Below, in pieces: positions 34,401 through 46,900 of a stretch of 64,000 nucleotides of DNA; the stretch's first letter is position 1; each line of letters starts with the position of its first letter. The position numbers and the translations under genes are program-made. The DNA comes from Takashimella koratensis (lineage: Eukaryota > Basidiomycota > Tremellomycetes > Trichosporonales > Tetragoniomycetaceae), in assembly GCA_003116875.1 (NCBI GenBank), contig BCKT01000007.1:124001-188000 (forward strand), read 5' to 3'. The notes below the pieces were generated by a model that was given only the letters and a program-made list of their open reading frames with translations, did no database searches and had not been told where the DNA came from.

Positions 34401-37400
34401 TGAGTGTTTACATGTTTGTGTCACAGTGGAGTGGGAACAAGCCTATCGCCTAGGCGAGTGGATTGAACCAGGGCTTTTCTAGAGCTGGTGGGTTGATGGT
34501 TTAGGTCGTGAGTCATGAATAGTGAACGGCTCATTCATGATGACGGGGTGGAGTAGGTCTGATTACTCGATGGCATAACGAGACCGAGACAAAAGTTAAC
34601 ATCCACATTGACGCAAACGTAAACGTGACCGAGAACGCAAACGAACACGAACAGGGAATTGACAAGACGGAGATGAGTTGTATTCAGTATTACAGTCCAC
34701 GCCAAGCCTAAGAACTCTGCACAGTCGGGTAACGGGGTTTAATGATTCTAGGAGAATGACAATGATTCATTCGCACTAGCTGCGTATATCTATAAGTTTG
34801 AGTAGTGTTTATCGTCGCTGTTTGATGTTTGCAGCTCGTAGTTTGCTGTTTGGTGTTTGGTATCTGCTGGAGGCTAGTGGATAGTGCGGTATGTGCATGT
34901 GATCATGGTTAAACGTCATGTTTGGTTTTATCTCCACCACAACAACGTGTGACTGCTCCAACTTGTCGGCGCCCAAGTGAACAGGCTCAAGCACTGAATC
35001 AAACTGGTTCCCACCGTTCAATTGGTCACCACGCACCGGTGGGGAACTAGCACCAACTGTTTCTAACTCACCCTAACTCAGCGTCATGCTGGAACGCTGG
35101 AACCAGGGTGAAAAAGAGGGTTGTGGATCATAGCCGTATCATATGTACACAGTGCAGGCGTATCACAAGCACCGTACGACCAGCCACACCGCGGTGGATT
35201 CGGTTTCGTATATGACACCGTCCATCCGCTCGGCTACCCAAATGAGAAAGGTACATAGAAAGTAAACGCAATGACTCCCTTCCCGAAGAAAGATCCACTT
35301 TTCACACTCCCTCGGAAGCGAGTATGAGTGACGAAAAGCATTAATCAAAACTCACCTACCCAAATACAAATCGTAATTCAATACAAAATTTGAATACAAC
35401 AAAGGGTTAAGCTCACCGCTGAGCCGCCAACTGTTTCGCCCTGGATGCTCATCTCGGCGAAGCGCCCTGAGCTGGGTGGGAGAGCGTGTGGAGACAAAAG
35501 TGAAAAGAGTGTTGCCCCTTGAATAGGCCAGTGTATGGGTTAGAGAGCAATTAGGTCGTTTGTGCCTGTCCCGAAGGCAAAAAGGTCCGGGTCGATCACT
35601 CCCCCCGCCCCTGCCCCCCTGTCCGCCCGCGTCCCCTCGCCAAAGTCTCAAGCGGTGCTAGTGCACTCGGTGAAAAGGTTAAAGGTTTATTCCGAGCTAA
35701 AGAGGGAGCTATACTGCGCCGAGAGGACCGGATTTTGTTTCGGTTCCCCCCTACGTGTGCGGTGAAAGTCCGGGCCAGGCCATACGTCGGGGGGAGGGTC
35801 AGGAAGGGAAGGTATAAGCGCCTCACTATCGCTATCAGATGGGTTATCTCTAAACAAGAGGAAAAGAAAGGCACCAAAGGAGGCTGTGAAGTGACCGGTG
35901 CTGCCGTGGGCGGTGAAAAGGGACCAGCGTGACATGTGGGTTTACGGGAGTTGTGGGTAGTAGTAGTAGTTAGTCGGATCTTGGAACGTTGGAAAGTCGT
36001 CTAGGTCCAGATTGCGTACAGTTTGATAAAAAAGAAGACGAGGTACATGTTTGATTGGGAGAGGTACAGAGGTAATAATAACAATTATTCGTGTCTTGAT
36101 ACGGAGACCAAAGATACCTAGACGTCGATACGGTCTCGGTGTCACGCTGTGGAGCAAGATCATTCCAATAGTAATATAGCGATGAGTAGTTCTCACTAGG
36201 TCTAATGACGGCGATGATTACGTTTAGATTGCAAAAGGGTAGTAATACCGGCTAACTGCACTTACATATAATGACAGATTGCAGTGGAGCGCAGCGGTCT
36301 GTTTGTCGCTTACACGTTGTTGATTCGGTGATGTCGTCGTCGTCGTCGTCTTTGACGCGTGGAGAGGGGGGACACTCGGATCGGTCGGGTCGGGGCTGAT
36401 TACCTGTATCTGACCTCTATTTGACTCCGGCACATCCGGGATCTCGCCAACGCGGTTCCGCAGGAAAAGCAGGGGAGGTAAGCAAGGAGTCGTTCGAGTC
36501 ACCTTGAGCACCCGCTGGGGTTGTCCTGGGTTGACGGACGGTATGAATTCCAGCCGATGACTGGGTACGGGCATCTGTAACGGATGAGCGCCTAGGCGTT
36601 CAGGTGAGGTTCCAGGTCTACAGGTCGCCAGGTTGACGAGTGAATCAGGTTTACGGGTTCAGCGATACCGACGGTGTGGCTGGCAGGGTGAGAGGGGAGC
36701 AAGGGATCGCAAGGACCCAACGTCAGAGGTTTTCAGAGTGACGACAAGACTGTCGGATATAAAAAATAGAAGATGAAGAATAAATCCCGAAGTTACCCTG
36801 AGCTAGACGCGTCGCGTCGATCCCTAACTCAAATCTGTCCCTGAGGATACCTCTCCTCCCATGCCGCCTCGTGTGCGCTGGAAGGTTCGCAGACCCTGAG
36901 AAAACCCTAACTAACCCCTCGACGGTGCCACTGGAACGCGGGGCGTTCTTTCCCTTCTGTGCACTGTTCTTTGATCAAAGGTTTGAGTTTTGGATGTGCC
37001 TTCATCGTTGGCCCTTGCCCTTGCCCTTGCCCTTATGCCGACCCACCTCGCTCGATCGCAAAAGTGTCTTTTTTGTTCTCTTGTTCGGCCTGGACGCATG
37101 CTCGGGGAAACCATGATGCAACCTCCGTTGGACACGATGGGTCTTCCTACATATGGCAGGGACGCAGTTCCAACGGTCCAGGGATGCTGACGCACGTTGC
37201 CGCTCTGACCCACCTACCGACAACCGGATGTTTATGTCCATCCGATAAGACGCGTGACACTCTTCACTTTCTGCACCTTTCGTGCAACGTGCAGTCCGTC
37301 CCTACGGTCCCTACCGCCAGCAGGTAATCTGGAAGCACCCGAATGCTTATTATCGCGTTCAACAGCGCCTCAAGGACAGTGGCACCCGTCTATCCAACGG

Positions 37401-37950
37401 TGTCTCGCCTGTTTGGAACCGTGCGTGGACAGTGACGGTAGGTCCACCTGAGTGAGCCTGGATCTCGGAACCTGCGCACGCCGTGAACGCTGGGTGGAAA
37501 AGAGGGCGTTAGGAGTAACTCTGGCGCCCTTGATGTCATGGGCGCAGAGTAGAAGAGGCGGGCTGGACTGTCTCACCACCGGAGGAACGTCAACGTATAC
37601 CTGAGAACCTAGGCGCTGGCTGACTTTCGAAGCATTCATTCTTCGCCTTTCGGGTTATGGGTTACTAAGCCCACAGTCTCAGCCGCGTGACTCGACGGCG
37701 TACAGTGACTGTGACTGTGGCGACGATCAGAGACACAAAGACGTTGGGTAATCGCTGGATCGTAGGTATCCTCAGACACATGCATCGAGTGATATCGCCA
37801 CTACCACCACTTCCACCTAGCTACATGCCTGAACCGTATGCTTGGACCGGTGCCAGATATCAGATGCCACATGACCCGGACCTCGACCGGACCCAGTCTC
37901 AGACCTGGAAAAAGCGGTTAGTCAAGGTTTCAGACTGGTCATCCGTCTAA

Positions 37951-37951
<1 letters not shown>

Positions 37952-38024
<73 letters not shown>

Positions 38025-38092
38025 CCGGGTTGTCAGGTTTCCCCCCGCTCCCCCCCCCCCTCCCCCCCCCCCCCCCCCCCCCTTCCCCTTTT
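37952..38092 (+). repeat. Two poly(C) tracts (65 nt and a ~50-nt interrupted run)
   Basis: A perfect run of 65 C at 37952-38016, then 24 nt of unique sequence, then an interrupted C run at about 38041-38092 (C6, GCT, C11, T, C20 or more). They lie about 1.8-1.9 kb upstream of the cyclin start. Confidence 0.9.
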
Positions 38093-39869
38093 CCCACCTG
38101 CGTACACTCTCATAGAGTTCCGGGCTGGAGATATGATACCAAGAGTCGAGACACCGTCCGCGCCCAGATGACCAAATCATGCTCCTCCCGCGGAAACCAG
38201 GAGATCCCGAGCCCCACTGCGCCGCCTCCAGGCTACCAGCGCTCATGTACACCTCAGCAACCAGTGTCTGAGTTGCGTACGACCCATATGCATGATACCG
38301 GGATGGAACCAAACTGATCTGGACTCGGGTCGAGACGACACTGACGACGAGCGAGAGAGACCGGACCCTCCAACCCACACACGCAACCCAGCCGAACACA
38401 CCAGCGGTAGCGCTCAACACCCGCTCCCGCTGACCGCTGACAACACCATATATCTATCCACTTCGTCGTCATCTCAATCTCTCCTTTACCACCTTTCTTT
38501 CATCTGCTCCATCTCGTTTATAGTTTTAGTTTTTATCTTTCACTTCATACTTTGATAGTACTAGTCGCTCTTTATCCACTGTTCATCTCGGCCTCGAACC
38601 TCGAAATTAATCAACTCAAGCCTCGACCGTAAACTTCGACCACTTCGCCCAAACCCAGACTTCGCAGGCCGTCGTCAACCCCCGATCTCGGCTACATCCT
38701 TCGTCCCGGTCGACTTTATTTTCTATTGTTTACCACCCCACTCGACTCTAGTACGCTGCGCGTCACTGGACTCGATCTCCTACGTTCATCGATTATCGTT
38801 CCGAACCCGCGAGCCGCCAACCCGCAACCCGCAACCCGCCTCCTCCGCCTCGGCCCTCTCTATCATTTCTACCCACGCCAAACTCTGTTTTCCGACCTTT
38901 TTACGCAACAGCGTTACTTGTAATTCCTTGGCTTTCAACTGCGTCGTGCGTATTGATTTATTTACCCAACCCTCCGTTACACCCTCTAGCACCGCCAGGC
39001 TGGCCCTGAATAGATCGCACGCGTAGTACGCCTCCTCCGCACCCACCCACACCACCCGGCCCCACCTCCCACCCCCTGCCAGCAAAAAGCAACATCCAGG
39101 CACATCCTCTTACAACGGAAGAGCCAGCCCAATTCCCCCCCGCGCGCCAGTCATTTGTTTACCCTGACCCTGAATAGGGTGGGAAAAAAACGAGAAACGG
39201 GAAACAACAGACCCTGGCTCTAACGACCCAGTCCAAAAAAAAAAACGTAAAAAGTGAGATTCCCCATCCATTCAAACAATCGTCACTCGCCTCCGCCCCT
39301 CCTTAAAGCCACACTTTCTTTTGGACCTCTCGACCTCCTTCCTCGAACAAACGCGCCCCCTCTTAACCCCCCCACCCCCCTGCCTACCCTCTCCGTTCCT
39401 CTTTCCCTCTCTTGTTCACCTGAGGAGAACAAGTCACTCACCGCGTCTCGTTCCAACCCCCTCCCGCCCGCTCTGGCCCTGTATCCATCCAGACAAACCC
39501 ACAAGGTTTCGTTCTAGTCTTTGGTAAAGCGATCGTCTACCCGGGATCTTCACGACACGACAGATTGTATATAGACCAGCCGGCCTGGTCCCTCCTGTAT
39601 CGAACAGTTTGCATCCCCCCACCTCCATTCCACCACCCCGATCCACATTCCCCCTCCCGCCAATCCTCTACCTCCCGCTCCATCCTCGGTAACCTCTTCA
39701 TTCCGACCAACTCTCCACCGACTCCACCCACCCAACACCTCCTCCACGCGTTTTCTTCTCTGTATCTGTTTTATCACCACCCTTCTTTCCCCTCTTCTGT
39801 GAACGAGACGAAACCTCAATTCCCTTCGACGCGAAACGACTTTTTACATTTCTGTGAAATCAAACGACC

Positions 39870-41102
39870 ATGTACGCGACTTCTTCCAACTCGCACTCGT
39901 TCTACCCGGCTGGGACGCCCATCTTCGCGCCCATGTCCCCTTGCTTTGAGGACCGGATCCACCCGGCCTCTCTCGAGCCCTGTGGCGACCACAACCCGGC
40001 GCTCCTCGAGTTCATCCGCACCGACGTCTCGCGCGAGCTTGTCTGTGAGTGCCACAACCCCCCGTTCTTTTTGAACGATCACTGACGCGCCACAGACTTC
40101 CTCGCCAACACGACGACCTCGGTCATTGCGTGCTCCACCACCCTCATGGACACCCCTCCTACCTCCCCCACCAAGGGCTCGTCCGGCCTTCCTTCCCTCG
40201 AGACTTTTATCGCTGTCGTCTGCGAGCAGTCCAACGTGCAGGTTTCCACCCTCCTCGCTACCCTCGTCTACCTCGAGCGACTTCGCAACCGCCTCCCCAA
40301 GGTCGCCAAGGGCATGCCCTGCACGCGTCACCGCGTCTTTCTCGCGACTCTCATCTGCGCCGCCAAGTACCTCAACGACTCGAGCCCCAAGAACAAGCAC
40401 TGGTGCCGATACGCTCAAATGTTCTCGCAGGCCGAGATCAACTTGATGGAGAAGCAACTCCTCTACCTCCTCGACTACGACCTCGCCATCAACGAGGAGG
40501 AGATTGTCGAGCACTTTGAGCCCTTCCTCAGCCAGTACACTTTCGACTCGCCTATCCTCGAGTCGTCCCCGCAGTCGGCCGCCTCGTCGTACTCGTCCCC
40601 CGTCATGCCCCCGACCCCGGTCACCCCGGTTCGCATGCCTGCGCCCGTCGCCAGCGGCTCCAAGCCCAAGCCCCAGCAGGCAGGCCAGCCCGCTCAGACC
40701 AAGCAGTTCATCGCCCCTCCTCTCGACCGATCGGGCTCGTCCTCCTCCCTCGAGTCCAACGACGACGAGGTCCCGCGCACTCCTCGCTCCGAGTCGTCGT
40801 CCCCTCCCGAGGTCAGACAGGTCAACCACCACAACAACCCTTACAACCAGACCCCTCAGGGCAAGCGCTCGGCATCGGCGGCGATCCAGCGCCCTCCTCG
40901 CGCTTACGACGACCCGACCTCGGCGAGCTGCGCGGTGCCCCGCTCCATGACCCAAGCATCGATCGCATCAGCTGCATCAGCGGGTCTCAAAGAGCCCGTC
41001 AAGGAGAGCTTCCTCAACCGATTCCTCCGACGCCGGCCAGGAAGCCGGTACGACGAGGAAGAGGACGAGGCCGTAGCTGTCAACTCTTGGAACGCGCTCT
41101 AA
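39870..41102 (+). CDS. Pho80/Pcl-type cyclin
   Basis: A cyclin of the group that partners Pho85-like CDKs (Pcl1/2/9-like) in G1 control. Exons: 39870-40044 and 40096-41102; 393 aa, with a 51-nt intron. The cyclin core spans roughly residues 65-175: [53 protein letters not shown], the Pcl hallmark [20 protein letters not shown], and [16 protein letters not shown]. The C-terminal ~210 residues are disordered, rich in Pro/Ser and S/TP sites that could be CDK targets, with basic [18 protein letters not shown] near the end. The 379-codon antisense ORF at 39816-40955 is a shadow. It is preceded by a 9-kb gene-free region, suggesting complex regulation. Confidence 0.93.
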
Positions 41103-41762
41103 TCCCCCCCGCCAGTCGGGTCACTCTCTTCACGCGATCGATTCGCTCTCGGGGATCAACTGTATCGGCTTTCTCAATCGCATTCTCTTTCGGGCATCTG
41201 GTTACGCACGCACATACTATCTAATTTTGGGATCTCTCGGGTTACGCCTTCTCGCCAGTTTACGTGTTTACGGGTTTACGTTTAACGTGTCGCGTCGTTT
41301 GTTCTTTCTTGCTTTGTTTCTCCTAGTCGTAAAGGAATCGAATCGTCTCTCAAACAACCCCCCCATTTTAAAACCTAGCACCTCTTCTTCACGCATCTTT
41401 TCAATACATCAGTTTTATAGACAGACCCAGGCACTCTCGTTTCAATCTATAGCATGTTCTACAATATACTGCGGCGCGGGGGCAAGGAGGAAACGCAGAA
41501 CGCCTTGATGGTTTGTTTCTTATTATCCTGTAATACCAAACCCCTTGTAGCCATATTTACATTCAATAGTCGAATGAACTCTTTGACAGAGTCGCAAACA
41601 TCTTTGGACACGCTAAGACGAGCTAAGATCGGCGTGCCTCAGGTCACTCCAACAAATGTCAATACAGGATGTAGTGTCAAATGACTGCATAATCTAGGTA
41701 TCACTTGAACGTTTCCAAGTCACTTCGCGCTATTCTTCCTCCTTCACATCTTCACATCCTGT
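41103..41762. other. Convergent intergenic region
   Basis: 660 bp between the stops of the cyclin (plus) and PGK1 (minus). A/T-richer than the genes and expected to contain both polyadenylation sites. No ORF of interest. Confidence 0.6.
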
Positions 41763-43291
41763 TTACTTCTCGCTGAGCTCGGCAACACCCGGGAGAGTCT
41801 TGCCCTCGAGGAGCTCGAGCGAGGCACCACCACCGGTGCTCACGTGGCTAAGCTTGTCCTCCTTGCCGGCTTGGGCGACCAGGGTTGCCGTGTCGCCGCC
41901 ACCCACGATGACGGTCGAGCCGTTCTCGGCGGCCTTGATGCAGGCCTCGAGAAGGGCGTTGGAGCCGCCAGCAAACTTGGGGAACTCGAAGACACCAGCC
42001 GGGCCGTTCCAGAGGATCGTCTTGGCCTCGGCAACGGTCTTGGCAAAGAGCTCGCGCGACTTGGGTCCACAGTCGAGACCCTGCCACGAGTCGGGGATAC
42101 CATCGGCGTCGGTCGCCTCACCGGTCTGCTGTCAGAGAGGTTCAGAGCTGGACTCACGTTGGCATCCTTGGAGAAGTCGTCGGCGGTGATGTAGTCGATC
42201 GGGAAGACAAGCTCGACGTTCTTGGCCTTGGCCTTCTCGACGAGCTCGCCAACGACCTTGGAACCCTCCTCGTCGAAGAGCGACTTGCCGATGGAGACAT
42301 TCTCAAGGGTCTTCTTGAAGGTGAAGGCCATGCCGCCGCAGACGATGAGCTTGTCAACCTGAGAATGTTAGCAGCGTTTACGCCGAGACCCACCTTGTCG
42401 AGCATGTTCTCGATGAGCTGGATCTTGTCCTTGACCTTGGCACCACCGAGGATGGCAAGGAAGGGGCGCTCGGGGCTCTCGAGGACCTTGGCAAAGTACT
42501 CGAGCTCCTTCTTCATGAGGAAGCCGGCGGCACGCTGCGGGAGCTGGACACCGACCATGGATGAGTGGGCACGGTGAGCGGTACCGAAGCTGGTGTGGAT
42601 TAGCTTGAACTCGTAGCCAAACTCACGCGTCGTTGATGTAGACGTCACCGAGAGCGGTAAGACCCTCACGGAACTTCTTGACAGACTCGGGGTCGGCTAA
42701 GGTCAGCTCGGGATAAGAGACAACCCACCCTTGATCTTCTCGTCGCCCTTTTTTCCCTTGCCCTCCTCCTCAACGTGGAAACGGAGGTTCTCAAGGAGGA
42801 AGACCTGGCCGTTGGTACCCTCGTTGACGGCCTTGGTGACCTCGTCGCCGACGCAGTCGGGGAGGAACTTGACGTCTCGCGAGAGGAGCTCGGAGAGCTT
42901 GGTAGCGACCGGTTTGAGCGAGTATTTGTCAATCGGCTGGCCATCGGGGCGGCCGAGGTGTGACATGAGGACGACCGCCTTGGCGCCTGGGAGAGTGAGC
43001 TCAGGGGTAGAGAGGAGGCAGGGGAGAGGAAAGAGGGAACGGGGAAGGTGAGGGATAAGGGGCACGCAGGGGAGGGAGGAGGGAGAGCCGACGGGGGAAG
43101 GTTGAAGGCGAGAGATAAGCGCACGCACCATTGTCAATGGCATACTTGATGGTCGGGAGAGCGGCAACGATACGGGCAGGGTTGGTAATGTTGAGCTCCT
43201 TGTCCTGGGGGACGTTAAAGTCGACACGGATGAGGACACGCTTGTCCTTGAGGTCGACGTCGGTGATGGAGAGCTTGGAAGAGAGAGACAT
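41763..43291 (-). CDS. PGK1: Phosphoglycerate kinase
   Basis: Glycolytic enzyme converting 1,3-bisphosphoglycerate and ADP to 3-phosphoglycerate and ATP. Exons: 43291-43129, 42986-42729, 42696-42627, 42589-42394, 42358-42158, 42125-41763; 416 aa, identical in length to yeast Pgk1. Signatures: [111 protein letters not shown] and [13 protein letters not shown]. Four of the five introns are only 32, 37, 35 and 32 nt, extremely short yet each with a GTGRGT donor and AG acceptor; only the first is 142 nt. For the last intron a 29-nt alternative exists, but the 32-nt choice restores the family's NTG and the 416-residue length. Strong, biased codon use as expected of a highly expressed gene. Confidence 0.98.
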
Positions 43292-43918
43292 GATGCTGTA
43301 GGGTGAGGGTGGGGAGGGTTGAGAGGAGAGGAAAGTGGGTGAGAAGGTGGTAAAGGGTGAGTAAGGGGTGTAAGCGATGAGTGCGAGTGAGATGGGGATG
43401 AGGAGAAGAGTGAAGAGATTGGAGATGGATCGATGGGATGGGTAGATGGTCATGCGAGGGTTGAGTGAAGGGTGTGGGAAAGGAGGACCAGCGACCACTC
43501 GAGTCAGCTTGGATGCAACATGAGGTGGGAGGGGGCGAGGGTGATGACGAGTAGGAGGGTAGAGTCTGCTGATACTCACGATGGACGGTGCTGGTGTGGT
43601 GAGGTGAGATGGAGAGGTGAGAAGAAAAGGAGGGAGGGAGGAAACGTTTTAGCCAGTGACGACGGCGGAAGCACTCTGCATAGAGGCAGTCTCTCTTCCC
43701 CACACCCAACAGGGCAATCCCGAAAATGCCGCCGGGAGAGGGAGAGGGAGAGGGGCGACAGGGGGCCAGGGGGCCAGGCAGATGCCACCTTGCTGCAGGT
43801 GATGAAACTCCGAGGCGATAACCGCATCACCGGTGGAGGTTGTCCAGTGGGACGAGACTGTCTAACAACACTGACACAACAGCCTCGACCCCGATCCCCA
43901 ACATCCGTATCCAGCAGC
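43292..43918. promoter_or_regulatory. Divergent promoter of PGK1 and the PAM2/GW protein
   Basis: 627 bp between the two starts. The PGK1 side is A/G-rich on the plus strand (pyrimidine-rich on the PGK1 sense strand), a common feature of strong fungal promoters. GGGAGAGGGAGAG repeats lie near 43730-43756. The overlapping 309-codon plus-strand ORF starting at 43472 only becomes coding at ATG 43919. Confidence 0.6.
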
Positions 43919-46900
43919 ATGGGTACCTATGCGGACCAGGTGGAGGCAGCCGCTTCGGACAGTCCTGCGCCCGCTGCAGCCGACACGCCCACTGCACCAG
44001 CCAAGCCCGTGTCCAAGCTATCATCCAACGTCGAGCCGTTCATCCCCAAGTTTTCCACCCCTCCACCAAAGCCCACCCCGGCAACGACGGCCGCGTCACC
44101 CGTTACCTCGGACAAGGCCAAGCTGCGGCCGACTGCTCGGCCGTTCACCCCGGGTTCGGATAAGGATGTAGCGGTGTCAGCCCAGGATGCAGCGGTGTCA
44201 AGCCCAGGAGGAAGAGGAGGTGGGATCAAGATCAAGGGGAAGGCAGACACGAGGCCAAAGGGGGAGGACAAGGAAGCCAAAGCAGGTAACGAGGAGACCC
44301 AAGTCGAGACTATGAAAGATCAGCCCAAAGTAGCAGGTAAGTGGGAGACTAGCGTGATGATGATGATGAAGCGACAAGTATCCGTGGGAGGAGGAGACTG
44401 ATTGGATGGCAGGGGAAGCAACGGCTTCTGAATCGGCATCAACGACGGCCTCGCCTCGAGGACAGGGACAGGGCAGAGGGGGACGAGGCAGAGGGGGGCA
44501 AGCACGAGGTCGTGGGAGGTTATCTGAGCGAGGCGAGCGTGGGGGTAGAGGGGGCAGGGGCGGGAGAGGACGGGCTGGGCCAGGTGGTGATGGTAGTCGT
44601 GATGGACGAGCCGATTGGGTGCCTGCAAAGACTACAGTAAAGGAGGGTGTCGATGGAGAGGGTGCGGCTACGGCAGTTTCAACTGGGGCTAGGCGTGGGA
44701 CTACCAAGAGTGGCTCTGGTCGTGCCCCTGCGCCTGCGCCTGCCCGACCTCGAGAGCAGTACGTGTCGCCTGTGACTAGACCGGTGAGTGAAACGGGGTG
44801 CTCGCCGTCGCCCCTGTCCCCTGGCTACTCTTCCTTCTCCTCCTCCTCCTCCTCCTCGTATGTTGTGTGTTGTGTATTGGGTTGAGTGAAGTGTGACACC
44901 AGCTGACGAGTGGCCGTCCCCAATCACCTTCCCTCCCCCTGCCCCATGGAATCATCTTCCACCTTCCATCCGCCCACATAACCTCATACCCCCATACCCA
45001 CCTTGCTCGTCTTTTCTTTTCTTTCCATCCCCCACTTTTTCCTCCCTCTCATCATCATCTCTCTCTCTTTCTCTCTCTATCTCATCACCGCTCGCTCACT
45101 TCGCCTGCATACCCATCTCCTCATCCACGTTTTCACCCCCAATCATCTCTCTCGCTCTGTTTCCCCTCTCATTCACCTCTCTCTCTCTCTCTCGCGCGCT
45201 CTCCCCGGTTACCCACTCTTTATAACCCACACTACACGCTCTTCTCCACCTTCTGACATCCTCTTGTTCCTTCATCATTTCTTTCTACCAGAACCGTCCG
45301 ACGATCGATATCGAAGCCAAGATGGCGGAAATGCGTTTGAGGAGCGAGCAAGAGACTCGTCGCCAGCAGGTACGTCAATCGTCAAGTATTCCGCTTGACC
45401 ACTCCCTTTCCCTGCATTTCTTCACCTTGCTGTACTCGCCTCTGACCTCACTCTCTTCTTCTTCTTTTCGCCCATTTTCTTCATTTTCTTCATTATCATG
45501 CCCCCTTTCCGATTCTTGGCTTCACTTCCCCTCCCCCCCCCCCCCCCCCTGTGCTACGCTGACATTCACTAGGCTCTTGCGGCAGACCGGGACCTGTACG
45601 ACAACAGGCTAGCGCAGGAGCAGGCTGACTTCGATCGACGGGTCGAGGAAGAGCGCGCCGCTAGGGAGGAGACCGAGCGGTACCGACGAGAGGCGCAGCA
45701 GCGCAAGCTGCGCGCCATGGGCATGGGGTCGGAGGAGGGTCGCCAGGGGTAAGCACTCGATGTCATGGTCTCGACAAGGTTTATCTTTTTGTGAATAATA
45801 TCTTCGTGCTGTGCATTAATCATCTTTCTTTCTTTCTCTCTTTTTTGTGCATATAACGTTTGTGAATAACAACCTGCTCACGAGATCGAGATGACATGGC
45901 TCTTGCTCACTCCTCACTACTGACTTAGACACCACGACGACGACAATCGATTGGCGCCAATCAAGACCAAGACGATGCCTCGGCTCGAGGGCCTCGTCGA
46001 GCTGTTCGATGCCCGAGGAAACCCTATGTTTTTCTTCAACGGGCAGCAGGTGTTCTTGTCGGTAAGTTTTGCGCTCATCTATCTATGTTATCAATGTGAT
46101 AACAGCTGATGACGGATTTGCAGAGCCCGCCGACGACCCCTCACAGAGAGACGGATGAGGTGAGTTTTTCCATAGTCCATGGTCTTCTCCCTCCAGCGGC
46201 GCGACGCCGTCCGTCGTGACGAGAGCGGCGTCTACCCCACTCTCCAGCGTCGAATTGACTCATCGGCTCAGCGCGAGAGCGAGCGGGTAGAGGACCTGCG
46301 GGTAAGTCGAAGGGCTCCATTGTTTCCGAGGTATCAACGTCTATGGCTGAAACATGGCCTCAGCCCCGTCCCAGCGACCAGTACCCCGAGGACGTGCACC
46401 GCGACGACGATCATAACGAGGTTCCGTCCTTTGTAAGTGAACTATTTCCTGATCACCACATCAATCAGATGCGCTGATCGGATCAGGTGTCCAAGAACCA
46501 GCGCAAGAAGGAGAGCGTCCCCTCGTTCTCGTCCGGGTACGGCTTGCGCGACCCCAACGCGGTGAGTAACTGTTTGATATCGCCATACATCTCAAGTGTC
46601 AGTGTTCCGGTGCTGACTCGCTGCAGCCGAGGGTCTCCAAAACCCTTCCCCCGGAGGACGAGCGCGTGACGGAGACCGGCTCGCGTCATCGCCTTTACCC
46701 CGACGTCGCGCCCATCTCCCCGGCCGTCAACGCCGATGAAGGCTGGGAGAGCATCGGCGTCAAGGAGTCGCGGTCGACTGCGTCCACGGACGTCCACGTC
46801 CTGCGCCCCGCGACATCCCGAGACCGGCCTGTCTCGCTCGTCTCCTCTGTCTCAACGGCTCGACCCCTTCCCCAGGAGCTTGAGTCATTTGACAGTTTCG

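Larger units (their letters stand above)
30734..39869. other. 9.1-kb region without recognisable protein genes, upstream of the Pcl cyclin
   Basis: No ORF over ~160 codons and none with family resemblance or a plausible splice chain on either strand. Composition is closer to 50% GC than the flanking genes and codon bias is absent. It contains diverged direct repeats (31000-31105 and 31325-31410), an 18-nt tandem repeat (about 31247-31318), GCAGTGA/GCAGTAC heptamer repeats near 32320-32360, CTTGCC repeats near 37013-37034, and two C tracts near 38 kb. From about 38450 rightwards it becomes pyrimidine-rich, as expected of promoter and 5' leader of the cyclin gene. It may hold long noncoding RNAs or decayed elements; none can be shown from sequence alone. 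Confidence 0.6.

Noticed and set aside
39816..40955. 379-codon antisense ORF on the minus strand opposite the cyclin
   Set aside because: Arg/Gly/Val-rich composition is what antisense of GC3-biased coding sequence yields, and the plus strand encodes an unmistakable Pcl-type cyclin.
42126..42157. A 29-nt version of the last PGK1 intron (acceptor three bases earlier)
   Set aside because: It would insert an extra Gln and give 417 aa. The 32-nt version restores the conserved Asn-Thr-Gly and the standard 416-aa length.
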